Of a DNA stretch of 64,000 nucleotides, positions 1-11,762 are shown one piece after another. The stretch spans positions 1 to 64,000 of the forward strand of contig CAJNYU010000824.1 in assembly GCA_905331475.1 (NCBI GenBank). Reading direction: 5' to 3'. The notes under the pieces are model-generated. The model was not told the origin of the DNA. It worked only from the letters and a program-made list of their open reading frames with translations, and ran no database searches. The position numbers were made by a program, and so were the translations under genes. Numbering within the stretch: position 1 is the stretch's first letter; the number at the start of each line of letters is the position of its first letter. Source of the DNA: Rotaria socialis. Lineage: Eukaryota; Rotifera; Eurotatoria; Philodinida; Philodinidae.

Positions 1-432
1 TGCAATTATTATAAAAATATACAGAGACTGGAATTATATTCCATACCAATATGCAAATCAACTATTTCATACCAATCTACACGGACGAAAATTTCTTCTT
101 CAAATTTAAAAATTCCTGCACCGCAGATCATGGATAATATAATGAACAGAACGAACTAAACAGTTTTCCAATAAAAATTAAAACTAGAATAGTCTGTTGA
201 ATATTTTCTAGAAATATAATTTTCATACATAGAGATAGACAATAATTTTGGCTATGATTCACAGGTGGTCAGGGGTGTGATACCATGATGCACAATTTTG
301 AAAATCTTTTTTTCGTTTTTTTAGCATAGCTTAATTCGTTTGTATTGTCTGTCGTAAAGCATCTCACTGTTGCTAGCTAGTAATGAAGAAAGTTTTGTTT
401 TGTTTTAGAATAATATCATGTATGATGATTTA
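1..432. other. Non-coding sequence left of the MITE
   Basis: AT-rich sequence with stop codons in all frames. I see no gene, RNA or repeat that I can support. Confidence 0.5.
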
Positions 433-440
433 GAAACAAT
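433..440. repeat. Target-site duplication, left copy
   Basis: GAAACAAT directly abuts the left terminal inverted repeat and is repeated exactly at 1085-1092. Confidence 0.8.
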
Positions 441-1084
441 CATAGGCAGCGGAGTCCTTCGGCTAGGAGGGGCTCAAGCCTCTCCTGAAAAATAATTCGA
501 GGGGCTTGGAGGGGCTCAGATTTTGGAAAAAAAATACAGATTTCAACGTGATTATATGCTTAATAAGTATATGTTTGTATGTTTTTTAAACATCTACATG
601 TAATATCACTAGCGACTCCTTCTTGAAGTTAAAAGAACAATAATCAACGTTCAGAAAATACATTTATGGTGTCGATGTGTTTTTATTTGTTATTAGAATT
701 TGTAGTACGTGTTGTATTTTGCTTCTGAAAGCTTTTGAAATGATAAACAAACAGTAAGTGTCGTAAAAAAAGATAATGTCGACACCGACATCAACAAAAT
801 AGTTTTTGTACTTATAACCTTTTTTATTTGCTTTAGTCAAGATTTAAGATTATTTTTGCTTTTCCTTATATTGATAATGAAATAAAAATTTTGATAGTGC
901 AGTAAAATTTTCAATTCTTCTCAAGGTCTGCAAATGTGTCAGTGAAGAAAATGTTTTGAATGAAAGTTGTGATAACAAAATTGAAAATTCTGTTTTCTCT
1001 CCTAATGTCGACTTTCTATGGTTATTCTGGAAAAAATTTTTCAGCCCCTCACCCCCCTAAATTAGAAACATTCCGCCTCCTATG
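441..1084. mobile_element. Non-autonomous hAT-like element (MITE), 644 bp
   Basis: The left end starts CATAGGCAGCGGAG (441) and the reverse complement of the right end starts CATAGGAGGCGGAA (from 1084), agreeing at 11 of 14 positions. Further in, both ends continue with G-rich GGGGCT-type sequence and then a TGAAAAAT motif. The element is flanked on both sides by the same octamer, GAAACAAT (433-440 and 1085-1092), which is the 8-bp target duplication expected of the hAT superfamily. The interior is AT-rich and has no open frame of useful length, so it cannot encode its own transposase. The hAT assignment rests on duplication length and on the terminal G-rich style. Confidence 0.8.
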
Positions 1085-1092
1085 GAAACAAT
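1085..1092. repeat. Target-site duplication, right copy
   Basis: GAAACAAT directly abuts the right terminal inverted repeat and is identical to 433-440. Confidence 0.8.
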
Positions 1093-2036
1093 TGACCTAG
1101 ACTTGCTTTTCTTCAAAGATGATCCCAATAATGCTCATTCGTTGTACTATATGAAGAAACAATGTAGGTGTGACATAAAGTTAGAATATTCTTCTTTTTT
1201 CTAAGTGCTTCTACCATCGTAATATTTTCATTTATTTAAATTCAGGTTTTTTCAACTTTGAGATTCGTACTTGTAAGGCACTGTAATCATGTTTTTAAAC
1301 ATTGGACTGCAGAATTGGAAATTCAATGATGAAACGAATATTATACGATGCCAATTATTGTTAATCCTTTTTCATTTTTCTTTCTCTCGTATTCAAGTTA
1401 CTTAATCAAGGATGCTTGAATCCGTAAAGAATATTTCTAGTCCTTTTTATTATCAATATTCATAGCACCTCAATCAAAGTTTTATTTTGATTTTCGAGTG
1501 TCTTACATAAAAGTTCGCAGAAACGAAAAGCGTAAGCGAATATCAAGGTTTAGTTGAAAGGATTTATCGTGCATCAATGATAATTATTGAAAAACGTATA
1601 CTATCAATATAAAAAAAACTGAAACAAATAGGATAGAAAAGTATGCCAAATTTTGTGTTGTCAATTGTATTTGAAACGTCAAATATGCAAAAGAAAAAGA
1701 ATTACAAAACGACTAAAATCTTTTCGTTTCAGTGTTTGTCTAGCCATAAAATATGATTTGATTTAGTAAGCGAAATTTACAGAAAAATATCGAAAAAATA
1801 TATATCACCTGTGGAGTTGTGTACATGTTAATCGGAATTAATTTTTATCTTTTCCATTACATAAGATCAACCAATATAGTCGAAATCATCGATTGGCACA
1901 TATTTATTTTCGTTCTTAACACACCCACATCCACAACCTAGTATCACGCAAAACAACTACAGAAGCCGCGTGATTCTAGTTGAGATACCTTTCATTTACT
2001 GTTTTATCTTATTAATAAAGCCGCACCTGTTTCATT
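1093..2036. other. Non-coding upstream region of the amylase gene
   Basis: No open frame or recognisable RNA. It presumably contains the distal promoter of the amylase gene that follows. Confidence 0.4.
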
Positions 2037-2060
2037 CCTCTCTCTCTCTCTTTATAAGTA
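2037..2060 (+). promoter_or_regulatory. CT tract plus TATA-like box of the amylase gene
   Basis: A CT dinucleotide tract ends in TATAAGTA at 2053-2060, about 45-50 bases before the amylase ATG. A TATA box there would place the transcription start near 2085 and give a short leader. This is motif evidence only. Confidence 0.4.
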
Positions 2061-2103
2061 TATATTCTACAGTCTTCAATTTAAATCATCATATTCTACT
2101 ACA

Positions 2104-5002
2104 ATGATGCTCTGGTTAAGTCCTTTATGCATCGTTGTATTTATCTCTTTAAATAGCATTATCTATGCATGTGATAAAGATCCAAATGAAGGCGCGTCAG
2201 TTGTAGCTGCTGGCTCATTTCTTGCAGCTAGTAGTGACCAAGGTGTCAATTGGTCACCAACAGAAACCAAAGGTCAAATGAAATTCAACCAAGGAACTTG
2301 TCGATATGAGAAAATCGTCCAAGGATTACCAGTCAATACAAACTATGAATGGAAAGTTGCGTTTAATGGTAACTGGGGTGGCGACAAAGGATGTGTTGGT
2401 GGTACTAATTGTCAATTTAACAGCGGTTCTTCTGGCGTTGTTCTTCTAATCTATAATTCATATAGTGGACAATTGACGACAAGTCCTCTCACTAGCGGTG
2501 AAACTACAACTCCTGGTGCGTCAACATCTACAGCAGTACCGACATGTTCGAATCCATTTAATGGTCGAATAGTTCGAGCAGCAGGTGATTTTCAAATAGA
2601 ATTAGGTAGCTCAGCTCTATGGCTTGCTACGGAAGCTAACACGTTAATGACATTGGATTCAGCATCTTGCCTTTATTTACTTGTTCTTTCTGGTTTAACA
2701 CCAAACAAAGCATATGAATGGAAAGTCACTTTTGATAATTCATGGGCAGGCAGTATTGGTTGTAATAATGGTGGTAACTGTAAATTTTCTACAGGTGCAG
2801 CTGGTACAGTTGAGCTTGTATTTAATCCTAATACAAAAGCATTATCATTTCGTCCTCTGACTACTGTTTGTGGTAATGGAGAATGTGAATTAGGTGAAAC
2901 ATGTCGAACATGTTTAACTGATTGTGGTGTATGTCCACCAGCTGTTTGTGGCGATGGAAAATGTGAAGATGCTGAAACATGTGATTCGTGTTCAAGTGAT
3001 TGTGGCAATTGTCCAGTATGTGGCGATGGAACATGTCAACCTAATGAAACATATCAAACATGTCCAGGCGATTGTCCTAATGAACTACCAGGATGTGGAG
3101 TATTTAGAGAAGAAAGTTGTGAAGGTGGCTCTCAATTTCATGCAAATGCAGGTGTAGAAGCAAAACGTTGGCAAACACCGAAACCTGGCACAAAAGATTA
3201 TCAATCATCATATCAAGATTATCATACACTTGTTGGTTATGCTGATATCATTTATACTGGTTCTGATCGTAGTGCAGCTGATGTTTGTCTTGAAACAAAA
3301 CATCGTTATGCTAGTACAGTTACATTAACTTATTATTTTGATAATACTGCTCAATCTAATAAATGTAAACGTTTTACAAGCGGCTATACTGACATATTAA
3401 AGGCCGTAGTTGTTGGAAGTGATGGATCAACATTAGAATTACCAGATATTGATTTCGTTTGGAATGCACGGCCGATTGCTAGTCGATCAGGTGATTATCG
3501 TAATGGACAAAAAGGTGGTGTTGCAGAAATGTTTGGATGGCCTCATAAAGATGTTAAAGAAGAATGTGAATTTCTTGCTAAAGCTGGCTATTTAGGTGTA
3601 AAACTTTTTCCAGTCCACGAACAATTAATGTCAACACAACCATTTGAGGATGCCATGAATCCATGGTATTTTATGTAAGTAATTAACATTTTAATTATTT
3701 GATCTACTTTAAGACGAATCGATTGTTTTGAGGTATCAACCAGTATCCTACAAGTTAGATGGTCGAATGGGTACACGGGAAGAATTACGTGAGCTAATTA
3801 ATACATGTCGTGGATATGGTGTCCGAGTCTATATTGATGCAGTTCTCAATCATTTCACTGGTGCTGGTAATGATATGAATCAACATCGAAATCCTAATGG
3901 TTGCGTAAAATGGGGTAATAAAACAAGCAGTGCGCCAGTTGAACGACAATCACCCTTCTATACACACGCATACACTTATCAATATAATCCAAATACAGGC
4001 AAAGCTCCATCTAATGAATTTCCTGGTGCTACGATTGGTCCTGAAGATTTTCATTGTGATCGTGTACTTGGTTCGTGGTCGGATTTATTTATTATGAATA
4101 ATGGCTGGCTTGTTGGCCTTAGTGATCTTGATACATCGAAAGATAATGTTCGTGAACGTCAAGCCGCATATCTTGTTGACATGTTGAGCATAGGTGCTAG
4201 TGGTTTTCGTATTGATGCAGCTAAACATATGTCACCTGAAGATATTTCTGCAATAATGAAAAAAGTTCAAAAGAAAATGGGTGGAAAATTGCCAGATGAT
4301 TTCTTTGTTTGGCTCGAAGTTCTCACAGGTGGAGAAGCTGGCGTTATATGGCAAGGACCTTCATGGTATGGTACTATGTTCGAAAATATTCTTAAGAATG
4401 ATCTTGGCTCAGATTCTGAAGTCAATAAAATTAAGGTAAAAATCTTCTTTAAACCATCTTCATTTGAGCTGATCATTTTTTTCAAAAATAATAATTAGAT
4501 GTGGGATGGTCTCTATCCAAAAGAACCGTTCAATAATCCAACAGTATCACGTCATCGTGTCGTCATTCAAAATGATGATCATGATCAACAGAATCCAGGT
4601 TCAAGCAGTCGTGATATGGCCGGTGCTGGTTGTGTCCTTGTTAAAAATTGTCCTGCATCTGATCATCGTAATTTTGAAATTCGTCTTTTTGCAAATCCAA
4701 ATGGTGCACAGAACAACGATAACGATTGGCCTATTCGATTTATTCTGTCGTCTTATTATCATACTCATGGTGTTCTTGGTATTCCTGATGGAAAATCATT
4801 ATGTGATCTATGTACTGTCACATGTGCATCATGTCGTAATTCTGTGCCATATATAAAAGCTCATGAGCCAATGGCTTGTGCATATGCTGGTAGTGGTTAC
4901 ACACACACACATCGTGATATAGCTGTTATAAATGCAATGCGTTCATGGATGCATTTAGCACCGGTATCAGGAGCATCGTTGGGTATTGGACATTGTGGAT
5001 AA
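2104..5002 (+). CDS. Secreted modular alpha-amylase (GH13)
   Basis: Exons 2104-3674, 3733-4435 and 4499-5002 join in frame to 925 aa. A hydrophobic signal peptide (about residues 1-21) is followed by two related beta-sandwich modules (about 22-130 and 148-255). The modules share YEWKV-x-F and GC-x(3)-NC-x-F patterns, resembling the small modules found before GH13 domains in pullulanase-type enzymes. Three Cys-rich repeats of the form CG(D/N)G-x-C..E..C-x2-C-x3-DC come next, then the catalytic barrel. The barrel keeps all four GH13 regions: I YIDAVLNH (about 555-564), II GFRIDAAKHM with nucleophile Asp near 685, III WLEVL with Glu near 719, and IV DDHD near 785. It should hydrolyse alpha-1,4-glucans outside the cell. 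An AATAAA lies at 5071. The enzyme class is secure; the role of the N-terminal modules (starch or surface binding) is inferred. Confidence 0.9.
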
Positions 5003-5769
5003 ATATCGAAAGATTATAAATCCTATCTCATCGTTTTTTTTTGTGTTTCGCTACTTATTAAAGTTACTTTAATAAAAATCTAGCAAAAAAACGCAATCTG
5101 TTAAACGGATTTGATATCGGTAAATATTCATTTGTTTTTACTTGAAAATAAATCATCCAATGTCTTGAAATTTATTGAGTCAATACAGAAGCAGAAACAA
5201 CGACGTTAATCACAATTTTCTTTTTGACAAATGAGAAAACGATTTCACAACAATGGCTCATAAATCTACTTTAAGTACAGTTATTTTTTAAACAAGAGTT
5301 GATTCCGTCTACCCTTTTTTTGTTTTGAAAAGAAATAAGATCACAATGAAAGCGTATGTTAGTTTACATTGCGGATTAGACAAGTGAAGAAAATATCAAA
5401 TTGATTTCATTCTATTGTATTTAATCCTTATATTTTGAGAAATCTCAAAAGAAAATATTAACCAACTCAATAGTAATGATGAGTGATCATCAATGAACAG
5501 ACAAAATTTTTATTCTACTTTTCCATTGGTTGGCAAGAACTCTTATGGTACTACACGGATCGACATATCATGACTCATGTCAAAAGTAGTCATTTTGGCA
5601 TGCCATCAAATGTCTCATCGGTCTTTTTCTTTCTTCATATCTTCTTCAAATAAAACATACTTATTTATAGTTCAGTTACATATGCAAAATAAAAAAAATA
5701 ACGAGAAGACTACGCATTGTGTTTATACTTGTTATTCTATTATTTTAAATTTTCTTTTTTTTTTTCAAG
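5003..5769. other. Spacer between amylase and BROX genes
   Basis: It holds the amylase 3' end with a polyadenylation signal (AATAAA, 5071-5076) and an AT-rich spacer. The end is a long pyrimidine tract with AG at 5768-5769, directly before the BROX ATG, which looks like a 3' splice site (cis or trans). Confidence 0.5.
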
Positions 5770-7589
5770 ATGTTTACAATTAATCATTGGTTTCATCGAA
5801 ATCCGTTAAAATCAACGGCTCTCGTGTCGTTCGATCAACGGACATCGCCATCAAGTACCGATGCTATGCAAATTTGCCAGTAATATTTTAAAATAAATTC
5901 ATAAAATAAAATAACTTTTACTTTTTTTTCTCAAGTCAACTCCGTCAATTGCGTCTTGATATTTTACAATTACTATGTAATCCAACACTTGAAACGTCTC
6001 ATATCCGAGACTCATTTGACAAATATATATCGTTATTAACCGGTTATGTAGAATCACCAGATGGTAGCAGTGATGATTCGAAATTACGTTATACAACGAA
6101 ATTCTATTGGAGTGATTCATTAACAAAAACCGATCCTATAACGTACGAGTAAAACCTATCATCAAAGTAAATAGACTTTCTTTTTTTATTTTAGTGATGT
6201 TCAAGATGCACAATTTGAAATATGTTGTATGACATTGAATGTCGCTATGTGGTATACAAAACATGCTGCATATGTTGCATCAAAAAGTAGCACGTAAGTA
6301 TTGATAAATAAAATGATCTCATCGTTTAACTTCAAATTATGTTTGTTTTTTCGTAGGCCAAGTGATAAGGATGCACTCGATGTACATAAATCACTTCGCA
6401 TGGCAGCTGGAATGTTTAAACATGTTATGGTTTGTTTCCTATTTGTTTTTTTTTTATATTGAAATAGTTTTTGTAATGTAAAAATAGGATGTTGAAATTC
6501 GAAAATTAAATGAAGTTAAATTACCACCTTGTTCGGATATTAATGAAAAAATTATTGCCGCTTATTATTTTAGTTGTATGGGAGAATTTCATGAAAGTTA
6601 GATTTCTATTTGATATTGAAGGAAATTGTGAACAAAATGATTTTAATTATTTTTCTGTAGTTACGGCAGCACGAGCAATGAATGCAAAACAAGATAATAT
6701 CTTGATTTCAAGCATTAGTAACCAAATTTCACAATATTTTGAAATGGGAGGTAACTGAAAACCGAAAAAATTCTACGGTAAATTTTAAGAAAACAAGTAT
6801 TTTCAGGTCAACAACTATCAACATTAGATGAGAAAATTGTTGGGCAATGGCGTATGTATTTTGGTCTTAAGTCAAAATTTTATTTAGCTGAAGTATGATA
6901 TTATTCAACGTTTCATTCTATAATATATTGCTTTTTATCAGGCACGCGCATATCAAGCATTAGATTTTCTCAAGAAAAATGATGCACCGAATGCTTTGAA
7001 ATCTGCTGAAGAAGCAAGCAAAGGTAAACAATTGGCAATTATATATCTTTTCAATACGATTAGTCAATCTATTGTTTAGTTCAACAGCAAGCAGCTAGTT
7101 TTTGTGAGCAATATTCTAAAACAAAAGGGGCTGGATCACCACAACGACATCCGTTTTTTCTTCAACTCGATTCAATGATTCGTCGTGTTCAATCAACAGT
7201 TGAATTTGAGAATAATATTATGTAGGTTTTCTTCTCTTGTTGATTAAATTCTATTGTTTTGTCTATTTATTTTTTCAGCCATCATAAACGAGCTGCAACT
7301 GATTTACAACCACTTGAAAATCCAGTTCATGGCATTTTACCAGCTGAAGAATATATTCCAGCTAAATTAAATAGTTTATTTTCTGCGAATACTTACCGAG
7401 CATTTGATATTGGTCGAAATGTGGGCAAAGTAAAATAACACAAAAATTTTATTTAAAGACTTCTAATACCTTCTATTTTGTTTCTAGCAATATAAAGAAG
7501 ATAAACATGCACGTGAAGTAAAAGAAGCTCGTGAAATGCCCATACCGCAAGGAATGCCACCGTCCGAAAGTGCATGTATTATTGCTTGA
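5770..7589 (+). CDS. BROX: BRO1-domain protein BROX, prenylated
   Basis: Eleven short exons (5770-5879, 5936-6148, 6195-6293, 6357-6429, 6488-6596, 6661-6750, 6807-6892, 6942-7023, 7080-7221, 7279-7429, 7488-7589) keep frame through all junctions and give 418 aa, close to the 411 aa of human BROX. The protein is essentially one BRO1 domain, the ESCRT-III (CHMP4)-binding fold. It ends Cys-Ile-Ile-Ala, a CaaX prenylation box, as in vertebrate BROX, which is farnesylated and acts at membranes including the nuclear envelope. The prenylated end with no V-domain separates it from ALIX and HD-PTP. The 3' end faces the RNF19-like gene only 136 bases away. The start is the ATG directly after a pyrimidine-AG acceptor. 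Confidence 0.9.
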
Positions 7590-7725
7590 GTTGATTTCCT
7601 GATGTACAATTGTTTGTCTTCTATTCATTTCACTTTATTATATTAAACATTTTATGCGTATTGAATATTTAAAAAAACCTAACAATAAGAAAAAAAACAA
7701 ATTTACAGATTTTGCTTTTTCTTTT

Positions 7726-10461
7726 TTAAAAATTTGCCGATATATATCTTCGTGGCATATAAAAATAAATAAAAAAAAGGATCAATGGGATGCCAATAAG
7801 TAAACCAAAAGTCAAAATTAGTGGCGTTAAAATAACTGTACTTATAAATACGAATATACATAGAAGAAAACGAGGCATTGAATCAACATCGATGTCAAGA
7901 GAGTATCGATAGAATTTTTTTGTTATGACTATCGGTAGTATAAATAACAGTAGTGGGACAGCAAGAACAATGATTAATATTGCTACGATTGGAGTTAATA
8001 TCCATGATAATAATAAATAAATTATTGATTTAAATTTTGACCAACGTTTTTGACCATAAAACGTACAGCCGGTAGGAGTTATAAAATGTAAATTATCGAC
8101 TTCTTTCATACATAACCAACAAAATTCGCATGTACAAATGGCACAACGTATATGATTACATGAACCATCATCTAATTTTTCTATTGGGCTTTTACCTAAG
8201 AAAATAAAAACAACCTAACGATAATTGATCCGCAGTGACATGATTCATGAAAACAAAGAACACTTTTAAAAGCTCCACGAGTTTCGTTCATCTCATAGAT
8301 TATAAGAGCAGCTAATTGAAGTCTTTAAATCCTTTTCTTGCATTGTAAAAGATTACTTTTATGGAGCAATTATCTTGTAAATCAGGATATGCTAATAAGC
8401 CTCATAATTTATAAAATAGATTTAAGATCCACAGAGTTACGATTATATGAATTAGAGATTGCCATGAAATGACGTTTTCATCTACTTACATTGTTGATTA
8501 TAAAAGAAAAATTTTCGAGACTCAATTTTTTAAAATAATTGTCTTAATTGGGGTATCTCGGAATGTCGTTGTGCTCGTTATCAAAACTAAAATAGAATAA
8601 TCTGTAGTCGACAATTATGATGACGTATATTTAGTTTATGCATTATAATCTACTATGGTGAAATTCTATTACCATAATTCAAAATAGATTGCATTCAAAA
8701 CAAAACAAAAGCAAATAGAATATATTTTACTAAAATTAGAAAAACAACCTAAATATCTGATGAAATAATCTTCATCTAATTTTTTATAGTCTGAGAACAT
8801 GAGCTTTTTCTTTGTTCAAATTGTCTATGATTAAATAAGTCTAAAATAAGATTTCATTGAATGAAGATTGATGTTTTTTATTTTTAATAAAAACTCGTAT
8901 TTTACTAATATCTCTGATACTATGTTGATGTTGAATAGTATGATGATAAATATTTATGTACGTGATCCAATCAAGCAGATTTATAATATGTAATAAATAA
9001 TACAACATTATATAAAATGAAAACTCTTTTAACCTTCGATTTAACATTTACGAACTTATTATCATAAATAAAAGAATTAGAAAAAAATATCGCAAAAAAA
9101 ACGTGACTGAAAATTCATCCTTCAAAACAATGTAAGATTCAGTTCGTATTTCTTTTACTACACAATTTAACACTCACATATTGTATTTCAACAAAATTTT
9201 ATTATCACAATTTCTAGTAGGATCATGTCTAACTATTCCTATTGTCATTTCGTCTGAATGAATCTCTATAATTGATGAAAACTAATAATATAACTGCATG
9301 AACGAATGCTGATTATTCTTACTGTATTTAGGAAAAAATCATGTTAATCATAAATTCGAAAATATTTCTAATTGTATCATTTTGAAAGAAAACCGAAAGC
9401 TTACATCGTGGACAAGATCGAATACTTCCACCATTCGTACTCGATTTCATCAACATTTCGAGTGTAGGATCTTTTGCAGCACGTTGAGCAGATGCACTTT
9501 CACATGTTGAACTGGGATGCCAAATTTGTGAACAACGTTGACAAAATGGTCGCTTACAAACAAGGCAATCGAATTTACTTGCTTTACGAGTATTTTCAAC
9601 CAACACAGCAAAATTGCAATTTGGATAACTAATATTTTTTTTGAAAACAAAAAAGTTTCTTCAATATTTTATTTTATTCAAAAATAAAATTTCTTATTTT
9701 TCTCTTTTACTTTTTTTTGTATATACTTACGGGCACCATTTGGTATCCGGCATTTTCTGTAAAACTCGTCTTAACATAAATGTTTCATAACGTTCATACA
9801 TTTGTTGATCATTTAATATTCTTTTAATATCACTCGGATGCAGAACTTCTTTACATTCATTATGTGGACATTCTAATAATGCTGGACAACCGAGATGTAT
9901 TTTATCAATTAAATACATTTGTAAACACGAATGGCAAAAATTATGCTCACATGATCGTAAATTTTCACAGTCATTTGTTAAGTAACATATTTCACATTCA
10001 TTTACATTAGTATTAATATTTGTTACTGTTGTTATCATTGAATGTAAATAAGTTTCATCGTTTGTAGTTGTTGTTGAATTCAAATCGTGTATAGCTGGTA
10101 AAGTAGATGTTTGCGTTGGCGTCATTTGTACAAACGAGTTCATATTCCAACTAGCTGACATACGACGAAAAAACGTTTGTGGAAGTATTTCATCATTGGT
10201 TGATATTGCACTAGATGGACTTGTTATACGTTTAATAACATCGCTAGCACGAATATCAATGGATGATGTCGAAGAATGTGATGCTTGAGAATATGAACGT
10301 GGATACGCATCTCGTGATGGTACTGTATCATCATCGTTTGATGATATTGTTAAAATAGTATGCGTTTTTCTATTTTCATTCGTAGGAGAAGTACGTTCGC
10401 CGATGGGATGAACTCGATGATGTTTTCGTGGATTTGATGAAGACGTTTCACCAACTTGCAT
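7726..10461 (-). CDS. RNF19: RBR E3 ubiquitin ligase, RNF19 family
   Basis: Exons 9731-10461, 9405-9628 and 7726-8195 join to 474 aa. A Ser/Thr-rich N-terminus (about 1-150) is followed by RING1 (CEIC at 156, C/H ligands to about 205), an IBR domain (about 243-305) and RING2 (CPRC to CWLC, about 316-345). The transfer cysteine in the GSCNH motif is near residue 331. The piece CWLCMKE followed by GCTFYG matches the RNF19A/B (dorfin) signature. The C-terminus has two strongly hydrophobic stretches (about 355-395 and 410-440), giving a membrane-anchored ligase as in that family. It is shorter than vertebrate RNF19 (over 700 aa), lacking the long C-terminal tail. The second intron (8196-9404) is 1.2 kb, against about 100 bases for the first. 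The start is the first ATG of the open exon. Confidence 0.88.
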
Positions 10462-11762
10462 ATTTCAGTTTAACAGCTTTCAAATGAATGAAGATGGATT
10501 TTGTTTTACTTGGCAAAAGTAAATGAAGCTGAATGCATTCTGTTTACGTGCTACTCTAGAGAGGAAGAAAAGAAAAAGGAGAAGAAAAATAAAAAACTCT
10601 GTTTGCTCCACTTTCCACGCGTACGTTGGTTGAGAACAGATCTCAGAAGTATCGAGAAATAAGTTTTTACATGCGCAGGACGATTTTATTTATCTAACAC
10701 AAGAACAAAATACAATTTCTCTTTCTCTCTCTCTCGTTACATTCTATTCCTTATTGAAATATACATGTAAAAAATAAATAGTTCATCTCACCATACGTTC
10801 GTCTACAGCCAATTGATTATAATGTACTGATAATAAATATCAAGCATATATCCGTCGGTGTCGTTTTTACTTTTTTTCTTCTTTCATCGAAATGAAGCGA
10901 AGAAAAAAATATTTGCTGTTTTTTTTAATAATAGTAAAAATATAGCCGTTTTACTTGTTATCGCCTTCACATATAACTAATGACGAAACAAAAAAAATTA
11001 CATGGTAAAAAAAGTGCGCATATAAATAGACAATGAAAAAATATAAACGTGTTCTAGCTGATGCATATATGCATACACTTTTATTGCTGTCTTTTTTTTC
11101 TATGTAAGTCTCTTCTTTTACCTTTATTGTATTTACTCAAGTCATTGCCTCTTGTACCGACACATACACAGAACGATTAGACGGCTAAAGTAGATAAACG
11201 ATTTATTAAATGTGTGTAATTTAGGCTTTATTTGTGGTATTCTTTAAGATTTTTTTCCTTTCATTCTTATTGTTCGATTGTCGTCAATCCAACATAGTCA
11301 AGGAGAACAGCGACAACTAAAATAAATATGTCTAGTCTTAGATGTATATTCTCATCATTAGCATCATCTACTTCCTTTCGATTTAATCAAGAAGAAACGA
11401 TAAATTGATAATGTGAAGGCTGTCATCAAGGTTTTTCATGATAGTTGATGCGTAAATTTCTTCATAGATCTTTGGAATTTAGCCGGAAAAATTCTTATTA
11501 CAGACATTTCATGTTTATTTTTTCGTAAACATTGTACATATTTTCTATCAGATGCTTATAATATATGCGAGGCACGGAATAGAATTTAAAGTTTTTTTGA
11601 AAAATTTTTTATTTTTAATTATCATTTAACATTCAAAAACAGTTTGGAATGGACTTTTCATACTATTCTACAATCATTTATAACTACATGTATTTATATA
11701 TACTGACAAAAAGTGATTCAAAAGCAATCTATAAAAAAAAGTCTTTTTTTTTTAAATATTTT
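10462..11762. other. Spacer upstream of the RNF19-like gene
   Basis: AT-rich sequence with poly-T and TATA-like runs and a CT-rich patch near 10715. It probably contains the promoter of the minus-strand RNF19-like gene and the 3' UTR of the coiled-coil gene. No coding signal. Confidence 0.4.

Noticed and set aside
2545..2556. GTTCGAATCC resembling a tRNA B box
   Set aside because: It lies inside the amylase coding exon and no cloverleaf can be formed around it.
2673..3008. Minus-strand open frame inside the amylase gene
   Set aside because: It is the complement of the repetitive Cys-rich coding sequence and has no independent motif.
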